NCBI RefSeq assembly: GCF_963966145.1 | Contig: NC_091054.1 | Coordinates: forward strand, 12,400,001-12,464,000 | Direction of reading: 5' to 3' | Source of the DNA: Tenebrio molitor | Taxonomy: Eukaryota > Arthropoda > Insecta > Coleoptera > Tenebrionidae | DNA: 64,000 bases | Shown: positions 23,045-34,373 of the stretch, one piece after another | How the letters are laid out: each line of letters begins with the position of its first letter | Numbering within the stretch: position 1 is the stretch's first letter | Notes under the pieces: model-generated | Database searches by the model: none | Seen by the model: the letters and a program-made list of their open reading frames with translations, nothing else | What the model was told of the DNA's origin: nothing | Position numbers and translations under genes: made by a program

Positions 23045-23455
23045 ACATGATAATTTGTCTTTTAGAAATGTTAATGATAAAATAATTCAAATAACGGAGG
23101 AGCCTAAAGTAAAGAGAATTTATGTGTTAAAAGTAGTAAAATGTAACCAGCAAAGACAAATATAACATATGCGTACTAGTAGATAGTATGGTAATATTTT
23201 TTTAGTAGCTTCTTTATTGCAGTGTTAACTAACTGTTCAGTTGCTCTGATCTCTCACAAGTTGTTGTAAATAATACAGCGAAAACTATCAAATATTCAAT
23301 TTATTATTCTGATGTGAAATAAAGAAAATAAGAAAAATTGTCCTTAAAATTAGAACAACTAGATCCATTTCAGAAATTTACAACAAATAATTTTCAGTCA
23401 AGATTCTGTCATTTTATTTAAAGATATTTGAAAATTTAGGAACATTTAAATTACT

Positions 23456-23584
23456 TGATGAACATGCACTTAATTTATAGTGAATGCCAACGAAGTTTCC
23501 GACAAGGGAAATATTTCTGTGAACAAAGGTATCGATACAAAGCCACCCTTCAGCTTAGTCCCCACTAAGATAAAATTCAGTGAC
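23456..23584 (+). repeat. Interspersed repeat family G, copy 2
   Basis: Direct repeat of 22917-23044 with the same block order, ending in AAATTCAGTGA in both. Sequence between the copies is not obviously repeated. Confidence 0.6.
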
Positions 23585-23795
23585 AAAATGAAAGATTTAG
23601 AGTAGTTCATAATATTACGCTACTAGATTGGTAAGTGCAACATAACAGAATGGAGGCAAACTTCTCGAGATCCGTTATAGGCATTTAACAAACCATGAAG
23701 GGTAGGTATACTATTTTTCACGCCATCGAATTTATGCATTAGAAGAGAAAATATTTAACTTTGAGACATTTCACATAAAAAAACGAGGTTCATTA

Positions 23796-24200
23796 TACAG
23801 GGTTATGACAAAGTAACGCACAAAATTCAAAAAACGTCAAGTAGGATTAATTTTTGAAAAAAAAATGCAAAAACACGTCAAACAGTTTTTAGAGTAAATT
23901 CTTGCTTTAAAGTATTGTTTAATTTATTTATGTATTAGTTATTATTAAAATCAAGTTTATTTCGTTTTTTATAAATATTTGATTATTTTTTTATGTAATC
24001 CCTATTTAAACTAGATTTTTATAATCCAGAAAAATAAGCTCTATCACGTCATAACTTTGACAAATTTGACCCAATTTTTTTTCAATATATGTTAAAAGGC
24101 GCAGAATTTAAAAAACTGTTTGACGTGTTTTTGCATTTTTTTCAAAAATTAATACTGTGCGTTTTATGAATTATGTGCGTTATTTTATCATAACCCTGTA
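23796..24200. mobile_element. TACAGGGT-ended element, subfamily C-II
   Basis: TACAGGGTTATGACAAAGTA at the left pairs with the complement of TTTTATCATAACCCTGTA at the right. The arms stay complementary for about 100 bp, including GCAAAAACACGTCAAACAGT in both. 405 bp, no coding capacity. Confidence 0.8.
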
Positions 24201-24248
24201 TAAATAAATTGTTTGCTTGTTTTATGCTTTACATAGTAGCAATGGAAG

Positions 24249-24517
24249 AAGTCTTGGATTTTCTCATGGACTATGAGTCGTATCTGCGCAAACGATGAAT
24301 ATCGTCTCAAGTAAGCGTTACAAACCGACCGGAAAACATCGTCATTTGTTATATTAGTTTCGTTTCTCTCTCGTCTATTTGTATATATGTATGTACATAT
24401 TTGAATTTGAAAGCAGTCGACGTTTTCAGTTTTCATTTATAGATTTTTCATTGGTTTATCGCTCCGCCTCCGCGCAGATATTTCCAAGGTCACAGCCCAT
24501 GAGAGAATCCAACACCT
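24249..24517 (+). mobile_element. MITE family B, copy 2
   Basis: AGTCTTGGATTTTCTCATGG at the left and CATGAGAGAATCCAACACCT at the right, with the CGCTCCGCCTCCGCGCAGAT interior of copy 1. It is slightly longer than copy 1 owing to a TATATGTATGTACATATT insert. Confidence 0.8.
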
Positions 24518-25763
24518 CTACTGTTGTATTTCATAACCACATTGATCTTTATTGTTTTGCATATTTCGACAAAAATCAACTAAAAAACAGTAATAAAAGA
24601 ACTGAAAGATTAGGAAAACCCAAACAATTTTATTTTTTGACGTAGCTCGCTAAAACGAGTTGCATAATTGTTGTCAGTTGTTGCTTCTTATATATTCTAG
24701 TTCTTCGACACTAGTGTAAACTGTTGTTGTCTTGGACAGGTATATTTATAAGACATACAAGATTAATTTGTTTATGCGAGTATATTGCTCAAGGTGGTAT
24801 TTATTGCTTGGAAATCCTGGTCGGTTGAAATAAATAATCGCACAGTTAAATATTTCAGTTCGAAATAACGATGTTAAGGATGGAACAAAATAAAAGACGA
24901 AAAATTGTCAGCGACGAGAACAAGGGGGCACCCTGTCGAGGTACATTAAATATAATAACCAAAATCGACATCTGTTTATACGGATCGCGCAAGTTAAAAT
25001 GTTATGCATCTCCCGTTGCGCCTTTATTATATCATATTTATTATCATAGGGGTCGCAACGGGGGTGCAACAATAGCTCGAGAATTTGTAAGCCATTTCGT
25101 CGTAATTGCCGTTCAGTATGCAATTTCATTGGAAATTGAGTCGATCAATAACAAGTGCTTATTAACACTTAACCTTCTCATCGCTCTCGTTGCGGGCCAG
25201 GTTTTCGCATTCTTTGTACTCATCACCTCCATCTCCTCTTTAGCTGTTTGTGTGGAATCGATACTCGAGTGGAGAAACGTGTGCGATTTTCTCAAAACTT
25301 CCCTCCGTCGAGGGAAAAACGACCGTCCAAACACAACATGTCCGATTCGATGTACCTAACACAAAATCTCGGCGGGTAAAGTTTATTGTGGTTTAAAATA
25401 ATAAATTGCGCAGCTGGTGGACCGTGGCGGTCGCATGCATGAATGCAGTTTTTACGAGACACGGAAATTGTAAAGGGCAATTGAGAGGTCCCTTTTTGTG
25501 AATCATAGCGTGACAACGGCGCGTAGACTACGTAACCCCTACTTGGAATTATCGGGAAAAATTACAATCATGACTTGTTTGAGGGCCTTGTTCAGATTAA
25601 GGCTGAGAAACAATAATTAATCATCAAGTGGATATCAAAAATTAAATTTAATAATAAATTAATATCAGAGAAAAAAAGAAAGGTACGAATTAAAAATTAT
25701 TGAGGAAATGATAAATGTAGTAAAACTAGAGATACAATAATTTTTGCTTTTGAATGTGTAAAT
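24518..25763. other. Mixed-composition non-coding stretch
   Basis: No supported gene. From 24.9 to 25.5 kb it is GC-richer, with a small palindrome (CCCGTTGCG and CGCAACGGG around 25045). A 162-codon frame there is discussed under rejected items. Confidence 0.35.
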
Positions 25764-26111
25764 TACAGGGTATCGATAAATGACTGTCTGGTCCAGCTTG
25801 TTATGAAAACTTGTCAAATTGTGAATGTGCCGCTTTATACATGTAGCATGTAGAATAAATTTGGCAAATTCTGAATGTTTAGTTCTAAAATCAGACGTAT
25901 TTGCAATTTGTATTAAAAAATTCAGATTTTTGGTGTGATAAAACGAATATAAGGAACGAAAACTGGATTGAAAGCGCAAATAAAACGCCATTAATGTCAG
26001 AAGTGACAGTTGATAATAAATTAAAATTGGGTATCCGTTTCAAAAAGGCGGCACAATAATATTTTTTTCCAAAGCTGGCTTGACCCGACAATCATTTGTA
26101 GATACCCTGTA
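25764..26111. mobile_element. TACAGGGT-ended element, subfamily C-III
   Basis: TACAGGGTATCGATAAATGA at the left pairs with the complement of TCATTTGTAGATACCCTGTA at the right. The arms diverge inward. 348 bp, non-coding. Confidence 0.75.
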
Positions 26112-26981
26112 TATACATAGTATCAGTAGGAATGGTAAATAAGAAAGTACTTTTAGCATTGATTTAACATTTGTAGAAATTATAAAACGTTTAAATTGCT
26201 TACATAAAACTGCAGCACCGAAATGTATGCTCTTATTTATTAAATAGAAGACATAAAATATATTTCTTCGACATTCTACACAAGAAAATATTGTCCGACC
26301 GTTATTTTTAATATTTTTATTAATGACGCAATTGCACAAGAGTAACGTAATATGTGACATTTGATTAAGCAGATGCACACCGAGTGACTACAAAATGTCA
26401 GCGTCTAAACTAAAAATAGACAAATGTTACTGTAAAAAAGTAAAAGAGTGTTTGGCATTGTACTTTTGATCTACCATGTGAACAACAATTACTGATTGAG
26501 TTGGCAATAAATTCTGGTGACTTTTGGTGACTTTTATGTCATGTTCCAACAAGAAAACCATTTTATTAATAAAGGAATATCTACAAAAACCAAGACGTTT
26601 AAATATAAAATGTATACCAGCTGTCAACAGTGTCAATAAAACAAACCGAAATAGGTACAAATCACAGGCTTGAAAATTTCATGTAAATTTTTTTATTGCC
26701 AACTGAAACAGTTATTGTTGCTCACCCTGTAAAATACAAAGCCCAACTTAATTAATAACGTGTACAATACAAATAAGTTTTTATAAAAACGTTTTATTTG
26801 TCTAATAATCTTACTGAGATTGTGAAACACAAACCGTCATTGAGAGCAAATTATTAATTAACATAGAACTTCATAAAAGATATGAATACATTAAATTTAA
26901 TATTTTGCCACTCTAAACATTCTCTAGGCATTCCTGATACACCAAATGTATTGCGTGTCTAAATACATTTTTGGTCAAGAG
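26112..26981. other. AT-rich stretch
   Basis: No gene supported. A lone GCTCACCCTGTA terminus ends at 26731 and is probably a broken end of a TACAGGG-type element. Confidence 0.35.
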
Positions 26982-27075
26982 AGTAGATTATATCATTAAG
27001 AGTAGAAGTGAGTCTTTTTGTGCTAAGGCCAGAGATTGAAGAACGAGACGAAGTCGAGGTCGCAACTGGCCACAA
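26982..27075 (-). mobile_element. Foldback element family D, copy 1
   Basis: AGAGTAGAAGTGAGTCTTTT, AGAGATTGAAGA and GTCGAGGTCGCAACTGG match the complement of 30944-31051 and 47938-48045. In the other copies a TCTTTTTG-GCTTCGCCCAG arm pairs with its complement to form a hairpin; this copy has lost part of it. Confidence 0.65.
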
Positions 27076-27166
27076 ACTATCGTTCATTATAAACAATTTT
27101 AGGAGTGAAATTATTTTGTCAGGTTAGAGGCACAACAAAAAAAAAAGTAACGAAAAGCTTACAAAA

Positions 27167-27405
27167 CGTACTTCAGAAGTTGAGGAAATTGGAGAAACTG
27201 AACCAAAAACTTCCCTTCGAGATTTATCTCAAAAAGTGAATTTGTACTCTTACCGCACAACAATTAGCTGGTAATCCGGCACAAAGGCTTTAGTTTTGTA
27301 AATGGTTTTGAAATATGCTGCATAATGCTGAAAGAGAACTTTGTTTAGTGATGAAGCTTGGTTTTATAAGAGAGTATTTGTAAATTCACAAAACATACTG
27401 ATATT
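27167..27405 (+). pseudogene. DDE transposase relic, N-terminal part
   Basis: The plus strand encodes ETEPKTSLRDLSQKVNLYS, an HTH-type segment, then after two stops FSDEAWFYK and VNSQN. The SDEAWF motif carries the first catalytic aspartate in a transposase family common in arthropod genomes. The reading breaks off at 27405, where a 2.3-kb inverted-repeat block begins, and appears to resume at about 29812. Stops show that it is dead. Confidence 0.6.
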
Positions 27406-27843
27406 ATAGTCCAATCAACAGGGAGTTTTACCTTGCAAAAGGTACAGAAAAGTTTATACTTGGCAGGTATGTTCTATCAGGCATATTATTAATGTTGTTG
27501 AGTTTGCGACCTTGGGGGGTTGCCGCTCGCCCCGCCATACTGGAGAATAGGGGTGCAAAATCACATTTTTGCGATTATTTCATTATCCGTGCGAGATACC
27601 TCTATCTAAGTTCGTATAGAAAATGTAGAGCATGCAATTCTCTACATTTTTTGTTCTTCATGTTTTTTTTGTCAGATCAATAGTTTCGTAGTTACAGCGT
27701 GTAGAAATCGAGAATTTCTTTTATTTTTGTATTTTTTATTCTTTTCCACACCACTACAGAGGTAGAGCAATAGGGTGCGCTAGAAAAGTTTCAGCAAAAT
27801 ATGTTATGTCTGAAGACTTCTGTGCATTTTTTTATAAACTAAA

Positions 27844-28870
27844 ATGAGTGAAATTCAACTCGAGTATCGAACTGGAATAAAATTTCTTACAAAAGAGGCT
27901 AATGGGCCAAAAGTGATTCATCAAAGGATGATCATCGTGTATGGGAATGAAGGCCCATCTTTATTTCAAATAAGATTTTGGTCTGAGCAGTTTCGCTGGG
28001 GTCGGGACTCTACACAGGATGACCCAAAATCAGGTCGACTAGTTGAGGCAAGAACTGGACATGATTTTTAAAAATTGAAGATTTGGTGCTGTCAGATCGG
28101 CGGATGAAGTTGACTTTTATTGCCAGGGGAAATGGAGTATCCGAAAATATTGTTTGGAAAGTTTTGCACGATGATTCGGCATGAACAAAGTGTTTGGACT
28201 TTGAATTCCAAGCTTCCTTACGCCAGACCAAAACTTGTCAGGAAAGAAATTTCCCATAAAAATTGAAAAGGCTTAACAAGCCCCTATTATTTTTTTTTCC
28301 GCAAATTGGTACCGGGGTGTATCACTGGAACCCTCCTACCAAACAAGAATCAATGCAGTGGGTTCACAAAGTTCGCTTCCCCCCAAAAAAAGCCAAAACA
28401 CAGTCTTCGGGCGGAAAGCGCATGGCAACCATTTTTTGGGCCGAGGAAGGGATTCTGCTTATTGAAAGATGGTAAAAGGTACTACAATCAATAGAGAGGT
28501 TTATTTGAAGACAATTTGAAGGTTAAAAGAAGCATTGAAATTGAAGCGGCCTTCATCGTGGCGTCAAAAGAATCTGCTTCTTTCTGAAAATTGCAAGGTC
28601 CATAAGGCATGCAATATTCAGGCTGTAATTCAGGAATGTGGAGTAACTGAACTGCGTCATCCATCCTAGAGCCCCGACTTAGCACCCTGCGACTTCTTTT
28701 TGTTCAAAAAACTAAAAAAATTAACTAGGGGCCCAAAATTTACCACCGATAAATGAGCTAAAGACAGCTGTTGATGCTTATTTTGCAGAGCGTCGTAAAG
28801 AATTTTTTATTGAAAGAAAGCGGAAACTCGAGAAACGTTGTATTAAGTGTATAAGCGTTAAAGGTAGTTA
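27844..28870 (+). pseudogene. Mariner transposase relic (DD34D type)
   Basis: The 75-codon start (MSEIQLEYRTGIKFLTKE, then VYGNEGPSL and DDPKSGR) is a mariner HTH region. Later frames give WNPPTKQESMQW, FWAEEGILL, ENCKVHKA and SPDLAPCDFFLF, and the tail ends ERRKEFF-KRCIKCISVKGS, all mariner hallmarks. Exactly 34 positions separate the E of ENCKVH from the D of CDFFLF, the DD34D spacing. The first aspartate position (WD in active enzymes) reads alanine and the second reads glutamate, and stops and frameshifts are present, so it is inactive. Length is close to the usual 345 codons. Confidence 0.85.
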
Positions 28871-28947
28871 GGTAGAAAAATAAATTTATTTGGTTCTCCT
28901 ATGTGTTTTCTTTCATGGCTAGGTAGATTACATAAAAAAATTGCCCT

Positions 28948-29056
28948 CGTACTTACAAAAAATATAGAGCATACAATTCTCTACAATTTTTGTTCTTTAC
29001 ATTTTTTTTGTCAGATCAATAGTTTCGTAGTTACAGCCTGTAGAAATCGAGCATTT
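28948..29056 (+). repeat. Third, direct partial copy of the inverted arm
   Basis: TAGAGCATACAATTCTCTAC, TTTTTTTGTCAGATCAATAG and TTTCGTAGTTACAGC-TGTAG repeat the middle of the left arm in the same orientation, just after the mariner relic. The flanking 29057-29340 contains a short GAT trinucleotide run and no recognised gene. Confidence 0.65.
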
Positions 29057-29799
29057 ATTGTTTGTCCGTCTACGGGAATATCGGACTCCAACGTGTATAC
29101 TAATGAAACAGGTAAACGCCAAATGATCCTGATGATGATGATGATGACCCTGAGGAACAAGAGGAAAATTCTCAAGAGGAATTCTCGAATTCATAAACTC
29201 TGATGAATTCAGCTCATCTAAACCGATCGATCCAGATCATTTGGATCCGTCTACGTTACAAAGAGATCAAAAAGAGTAAAACAGTAAATTTCTACTGCAT
29301 CGTGGACTATGCACACCGGGGACACTACGTAAAAAAAAATGCACCCTATTGCTCTATCTCTGTGGTGGTGTGGAAAAGAATAAAAAGTACAAAAATAATA
29401 CAAATTCTCGATTTCTACACGCTGTAACTACGAAACTATTGATCTGACAAAAAAACATAAAAAACAAAAAATGTAGAGAATTGCATGCTCTACATTTTCT
29501 ATAATAACTTAGATAGACGTATCTCGCACGGATAATGAAATAATCGCAGAAATGTGATTTTCCACCACTATTCTCCAGTATGGCGGGGCGAGCGACAACC
29601 CCCCAAGGTCGCAAACTCGGCAATATTAATAATATGCCTAATAGAAGATACCTGCCAAGTACAAACTTTTCTGTACCTTTTGCAAGGTGGAGGCATTTTT
29701 ATGTCTCTATTGACTGGACTATTAGGGATGGGAGGCTAATACAACGAATTTTCGAAATCATTGCAAAAAAACGAAATTAAGATAATAATAATAATAATT

Positions 29800-29955
29800 T
29801 TAGATAAGATAGTTCGGTGTAGGAAAGAAACCGTGCAACAATTTTTTGAAGAAGTTTTTGATGTTGAGCTGAAAGAGAGATATTTTCAGCAAGATAGAGC
29901 AACACTTCATTGCACCCAAGACACTTTGAATAATGCACTTGAAGACAATTTTTGA
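29800..29955 (+). pseudogene. DDE transposase relic, continuation
   Basis: It encodes RKETVQQFFEEVFDVEL and RYFQQDRATLHCTQDTLNN, then a stop. QQD-AT-H is the second catalytic aspartate motif of Tc1/IS630-type transposases. Together with 27167-27405 it looks like one transposase split by the inverted-repeat block. The last third, with the catalytic glutamate, is not seen. Confidence 0.6.
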
Positions 29956-30184
29956 GCGATGAACCACACCCCAAAATGTAGAAGATTTTAACAAAGCAAC
30001 AACACGTAAAATTTTCCTAAAATCTCTTAGTTTTTTTTTAATTTTTAATTTTTTAATTTAATTAATTAATTTTTATCCACACATGATATGAATTTTAACA
30101 CCAGACCTACCCCTTCTTTAAATTATTGCACTACTAACATGCCTTTCAATGAAATGAAATTTAATCTATCTACCTAAAGTATAA
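29956..30184. other. AT-rich stretch
   Basis: A poly-T/TTAATTAA tract follows the transposase relic. Nothing else seen. Confidence 0.35.
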
Positions 30185-30275
30185 GCTTTAAGGTTGGCTT
30201 TGTGTAGATTTGCTTCATAACAGAATGGTCTCCTTTGTTATGAATTTCCTCAATGTATACTATAAAGTAAGTGCA
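30185..30275 (-). repeat. Interspersed repeat family G, copy 3 (inverted, diverged)
   Basis: The complement reads ATGCACTTACTTTATAGT, GAAATTCATAACAAAGGAGA and CACAAAGCCAACCTTAAAGC, the block order of family G with more changes. Confidence 0.5.
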
Positions 30276-30943
30276 TATTTATTGTCTAATTTAAACGTTG
30301 TTAAATTTTAGAGCAGTGTCTCTGTCAAAGTTTGATACTGATATTACCCATTTAGTTACGTCTCTCTAACGTATGAACTAACAGTAATTGGATGCATTCA
30401 TTTACCTTAAGAACAGTTGGTCTTATTTTGTACAAAGTTTAAATACCACCAATTGCATAATTGTGGGTAAAGCTTAAATAAAATGTGACATGAATTTTAT
30501 CGACCTGCTTGAAAAATATGAAGATGTCTTCCTTAATCATATTTGAATATGGAAACAATTATATTCCTTTTCAGACTTCTCCCCAAATTATTTTATATTA
30601 AATCAAATTATGCCGCTTAGAGGATATCTTGGGGAACGATTTCCTCACAGGATCACTAGAATCACAATCGAAATACATTTTTCAGAAATTGTTAATAAGC
30701 AGACACAACTAGCAAGGATGAAATATTCTGTGAGTTAAATGCTACTTTAACTATCGCAAGTGTACTTACTCTGATGCTTTAATTTTTAGAAAGTTTAATT
30801 CAAGTCTTAAGAGTTTTTATTCTAAAAAACATAAAAAAGTACAAATAGAAGTGTAAAAAATATGTACACCTCTGGAGTGAAGTGTAATTTCTATTTAAGT
30901 ATGTTTGAACCTTTATAATTTATCTTCAAATGGTAGACAAAAG
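30276..30943. other. AT-rich stretch
   Basis: Nothing recognised. Confidence 0.35.
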
Positions 30944-31051
30944 CAGAAGGTCTTTTTGCGCTTCGCCCAGTTGCCGACCTCAACTTAGTCTGTCTCCAAT
31001 CACTGGGCTTAACACAAAAAGACACACTTCTACTCTTGATGATATAATCTA
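30944..31051 (+). mobile_element. Foldback element family D, copy 2
   Basis: GGTCTTTTTGCGCTTCGCCC pairs with GGGCTTAACACAAAAAGAC, forming a hairpin around TGCCGACCTCAACTTAGTC. It is followed by ATGATATAATCTAC, which also flanks copy 1. Confidence 0.7.
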
Positions 31052-33835
31052 CTATTATCAGATTTGATAAAATGTTTTGCAAGCTGCTACAATTTCTGTT
31101 GCGAAAATATTTTTTCCTCAACAATTAAACAAATATTATTTTTAAATTTATCTACTTTGAATCAATAGCAAAGGTTGTAAATATTTTGTAATTCTGTTAA
31201 GATAAGTGTCAATCACAATAAAATAACACGACAGGTCGATTTGCTATTTTTTTGTTTACCTATGGTACAAATCTAAAACTAATAACTTTATAAGTATAGT
31301 AGATAACGTTAATGTGTTGTAATGTAACAATAACGCAATATAACAGTATGGCATCACAATATTCTTGACAATCATCTTTTACAAATTCTACCAAGAAACT
31401 TTCTGCGACCTGTTTTATTTTCTTTTTTCTGTATTGACTATGAATGGACAATTGTATGTACCTTTTATCAATTATAGTATTGATTTCTTGATCTTGAACT
31501 TCAAATACAAATACTTCGGTTTCGTGATAATGTATTTACTCTTTTCGCAATTGCAATATTTAAGTCAATATCAGATTGTTTAAACTCAGTGTCTACCGTA
31601 TAAAATTTTTTATTTGAGTTATATACAGCGTCTTCCTGTTCTCTATTGCAGAAGTTATTTCATTTTCATATTCAAAGTAGTTTAAATATCTATCCTTTTA
31701 TTTTTGTTTCTGGTCGTTTCTGGCGTCGAAATGTGAACATCGTATAGAATTTGCTTCCAGTTTATTATATCCAGACTTTCCAAGATGTGGGAGTTTTACG
31801 AAAGATGGTTTTATTATTTATTTAACATATTAACATCAGTCTTCGTTCCTTTAATAATTTTAAATGATTCAGTCAATATTTGTGCGGAGTAGGTGTTAAA
31901 GGCTTAAATGGCTTAGTTCCAGCGGAGGGTCTTTTAAGCAAAGAAAAATTATTCTTGTAATAAACTTTTAATCCCCGTGTAATTAATGAGAGTTTAAATA
32001 CATATTAGACATTTAAGATTTATATCTCTCTCAGTTAACAGAAATGGCTTTCTTATTTTGTATTGTAAAATGATTTTATTTTAGTTTATGAAAATGTCAA
32101 CAGAAACAAGAAACAATTTCATTTTAAGAATAATGTGTAGAGATCATTCACTTTTTCCATTCAATACATTTTTATATTGAATTTGTACTAAAATCATACA
32201 ATACGTTTTATTATTGTAAGTTTTATGCTTCATCCTCAGAGTAACACTGAAGTGCCTATTGCAAACTAGTAAAACTGGCAATAATGCACTAGACATTGCC
32301 GCTATTTATAACCTCAAACTTAGAAAAACATAACCTATGTAATTCAACAGACAGCTTTACTTCCAGATTAAATTATGCCAAAACATCGTGAATGCATTTT
32401 AGTTAAATAATGAAATTAAATGCCTTAAAAGACACATTTTAATCGATAAAGTCCGCAACTGATACTTTATGCTGAAAACGAAAAGCAAATCAAAACATAA
32501 ATAGGAATTTTTATTTTCCAGCCACGGTTATTTTCGATGAAACGTTGAAATTTTGATCGGAAAAAGTCAAGGGTAGTTTTTGGAAACAAGTAAATATTTG
32601 CGTTAAATTTAAAATTCTTCTGTAACGTTCCAAAGCGGCGGAAACTTAATTTTGTTGTTCATCCGCAGCTCGTTTTCCACGACCAGACCTGCTCGAATCC
32701 CGCCGGAGGCTTTTAACCCCAAATTAGTCGATGTTGTATCAATTTTGTCTCAGGTCAGTATCTTATTTGCATACAACTCGCACATACCACAAGGCTGATT
32801 TATCGCAAGACCGAGGAAGTTCACACACTAACGAGCCGACAAACGGAGTTGCATTTTGAAGTTTAACTATGCATACGGCTAGTTATGTCCGGAAATGGTT
32901 AGGAAGCTGGCGAGTACAAAGGGAGTCTGTTGGAGTTTGATGGAAATTGTTGATGAGATAATCAAGTTGTGGTGGCTTCTTATGTAAAGAAACACAAAGC
33001 GAAAGAGAGTTTCGCTTCTTTCGGGAAAAATCGCTTTTGGATGCAACTGCAATCGCTAGAGATCTTCCACTGACACCGTGAATTCAATAAGGTCCCTCTG
33101 AGATTACGACCGAGAGGGGGAATCTGTGTCGTGGAGGGCAGCTGATTCGTATGAAAGAACCATCCTTTCAAAGGTGTGGATGCTGATACATGTGTAACGC
33201 CACATCTTGAGAGTTGGGAATTTGAATGGAATCGATTCTATTGTATTCTCACCGAATTCGAATTAAAATGGGGTATGTACTTGTGCCCAAGAAATAACGT
33301 TATGCTGTTGCCAAATAGTATCTATTACCATACAAAACACAAAATTGCAAAATTATCACAAGCTTAAGAGAGACAGAAATATTTAATATCTTCAGTCATC
33401 TCTCAACAGAGAGATATTCAAAATTCACTCTATGCTAATTTCATAATTATGCAGTTATGCTATAAAATGAAAATCTTCAAAATTCGCCATAAAAATGCTT
33501 ATACATATTTAATTATGCAATACGTGGAAATATTTCTTTTACTTACATACGAATATTTTTATAATCCAGGGGATTTTAATTAGGAAGTCTATTATTCTTC
33601 AACAATGTCAAAATTGTTTCGTTAGATCACCACATAGGCAAAAGCTAAAGAATGTTATGTATAATTTATGAAGTAATCTAATTCAAGAAGAGTTAATTAC
33701 TTAATTTAGACTGGAGTCAAAATTGAAAAAATGCAAATAATAAGGAAGAAGTATAATTTATTTGGAGAAAGCATTGTGATCCGTAATATCAAAACAAAGG
33801 GTGGGATTACCTGGCTGTTACGGTAAATATGTCAG
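31052..33835. other. Long non-coding stretch
   Basis: AT-rich to about 32.6 kb, then GC-richer to about 33.2 kb. No gene or repeat supported. A lone TACAGCGTC string at 31624 may be a broken terminus. This is the largest stretch without an identified element. Confidence 0.35.
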
Positions 33836-34373
33836 AGGTGTTGGATACTCTCATGGGTTGTGACCTTGGAAATATCTGCGTGAAGTGAAAAATCTGTAAA
33901 TGAAAACTGAAAATGTCGACTACTTTACGTGCTGCAAATACACTTGAGAGAAACGAAACTAACGTAATGAATGACGATGTGGTAATTGTTCACTTTAACT
34001 ACTTCTGGAATTTGCGCGTTTTTTCTGGCTAGACAGCCTCAGAATGTCTTCCTACATCGTTTCCCACCAGTCAAACCTTGTGCAAATGAAAATTTTCCTT
34101 ACCCTTTAGTTATACTAAGACTTGGCGCGACCTTGACGCGACCTTGAAACACAACAAGAGAGAAAAAAAGGCATTTGCACAAGGTTTGAATGGTGGGACA
34201 CGATCTAGGAGGACGCCCTGAGGCTGTCTAGCCAGAAAAAACGCGAAAATTCCAGAAGTAGTTAAAGTGAACAATTACCGACGATGTTTTTCGGTCTGTT
34301 TGTAGCACCAACTTGAGATATATTCGTCGTTAGCGCAGATATGACTCACAGCCCATGAGAAAATCCAACACCT
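33836..34373 (-). mobile_element. MITE family B, copy 3, interrupted by a nested element
   Basis: AGGTGTTGGATACTCTCATG at the left and CATGAGAAAATCCAACACCT at the right, in the opposite orientation to copies 1 and 2. Removing the nested element and one target copy leaves about 230 bp, the length of copy 1. Confidence 0.85.
33981..34279. mobile_element. 299-bp nested DNA transposon with 108-bp TIRs
   Basis: It starts GGTAATTGTTCACTTTAACT and ends with the exact complement. Each terminal repeat is 108 bp (33981-34088 and 34172-34279) with few mismatches, through GGCTAGACAGCCTCAG. It is flanked by a perfect 8-bp duplication, GACGATGT (33973-33980 and 34280-34287). The 8-bp duplication fits hAT, P or Merlin-type insertion, and termini alone do not decide. 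It is younger than its family B host. Confidence 0.92.

Larger units (their letters stand above)
27406..29722. mobile_element. 2.3-kb block with about 375-bp inverted arms
   Basis: The left arm 27406-27778 and the right arm 29341-29722 are inverted copies, with long identical runs such as GCGACCTTGGGGGGTTG and AGATCAATAGTTTCGTAGTT. A third, direct partial copy lies at 28948-29056. The interior holds a mariner relic (27844-28870). The block sits between two halves of an older transposase relic. A target duplication could not be fixed. Confidence 0.75.

Noticed and set aside
24871..25359. 162-codon ATG-initiated plus-strand frame, among the longest in the window
   Set aside because: Composition is irregular, three long frames overlap on the other strand, it spans a palindrome, and no motif, splice or poly(A) signal supports it.
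17435..26731. Inverted TACAGGGTGAGC ends 9.3 kb apart as one large element
   Set aside because: Similarity stops after about 12 bp and several complete smaller elements lie between, so they are more likely two broken ends.
29125..29155. GAT trinucleotide run read as an acidic protein tail
   Set aside because: The acidic frame is stopped just upstream and lies inside the mariner-containing block; it is a simple repeat.
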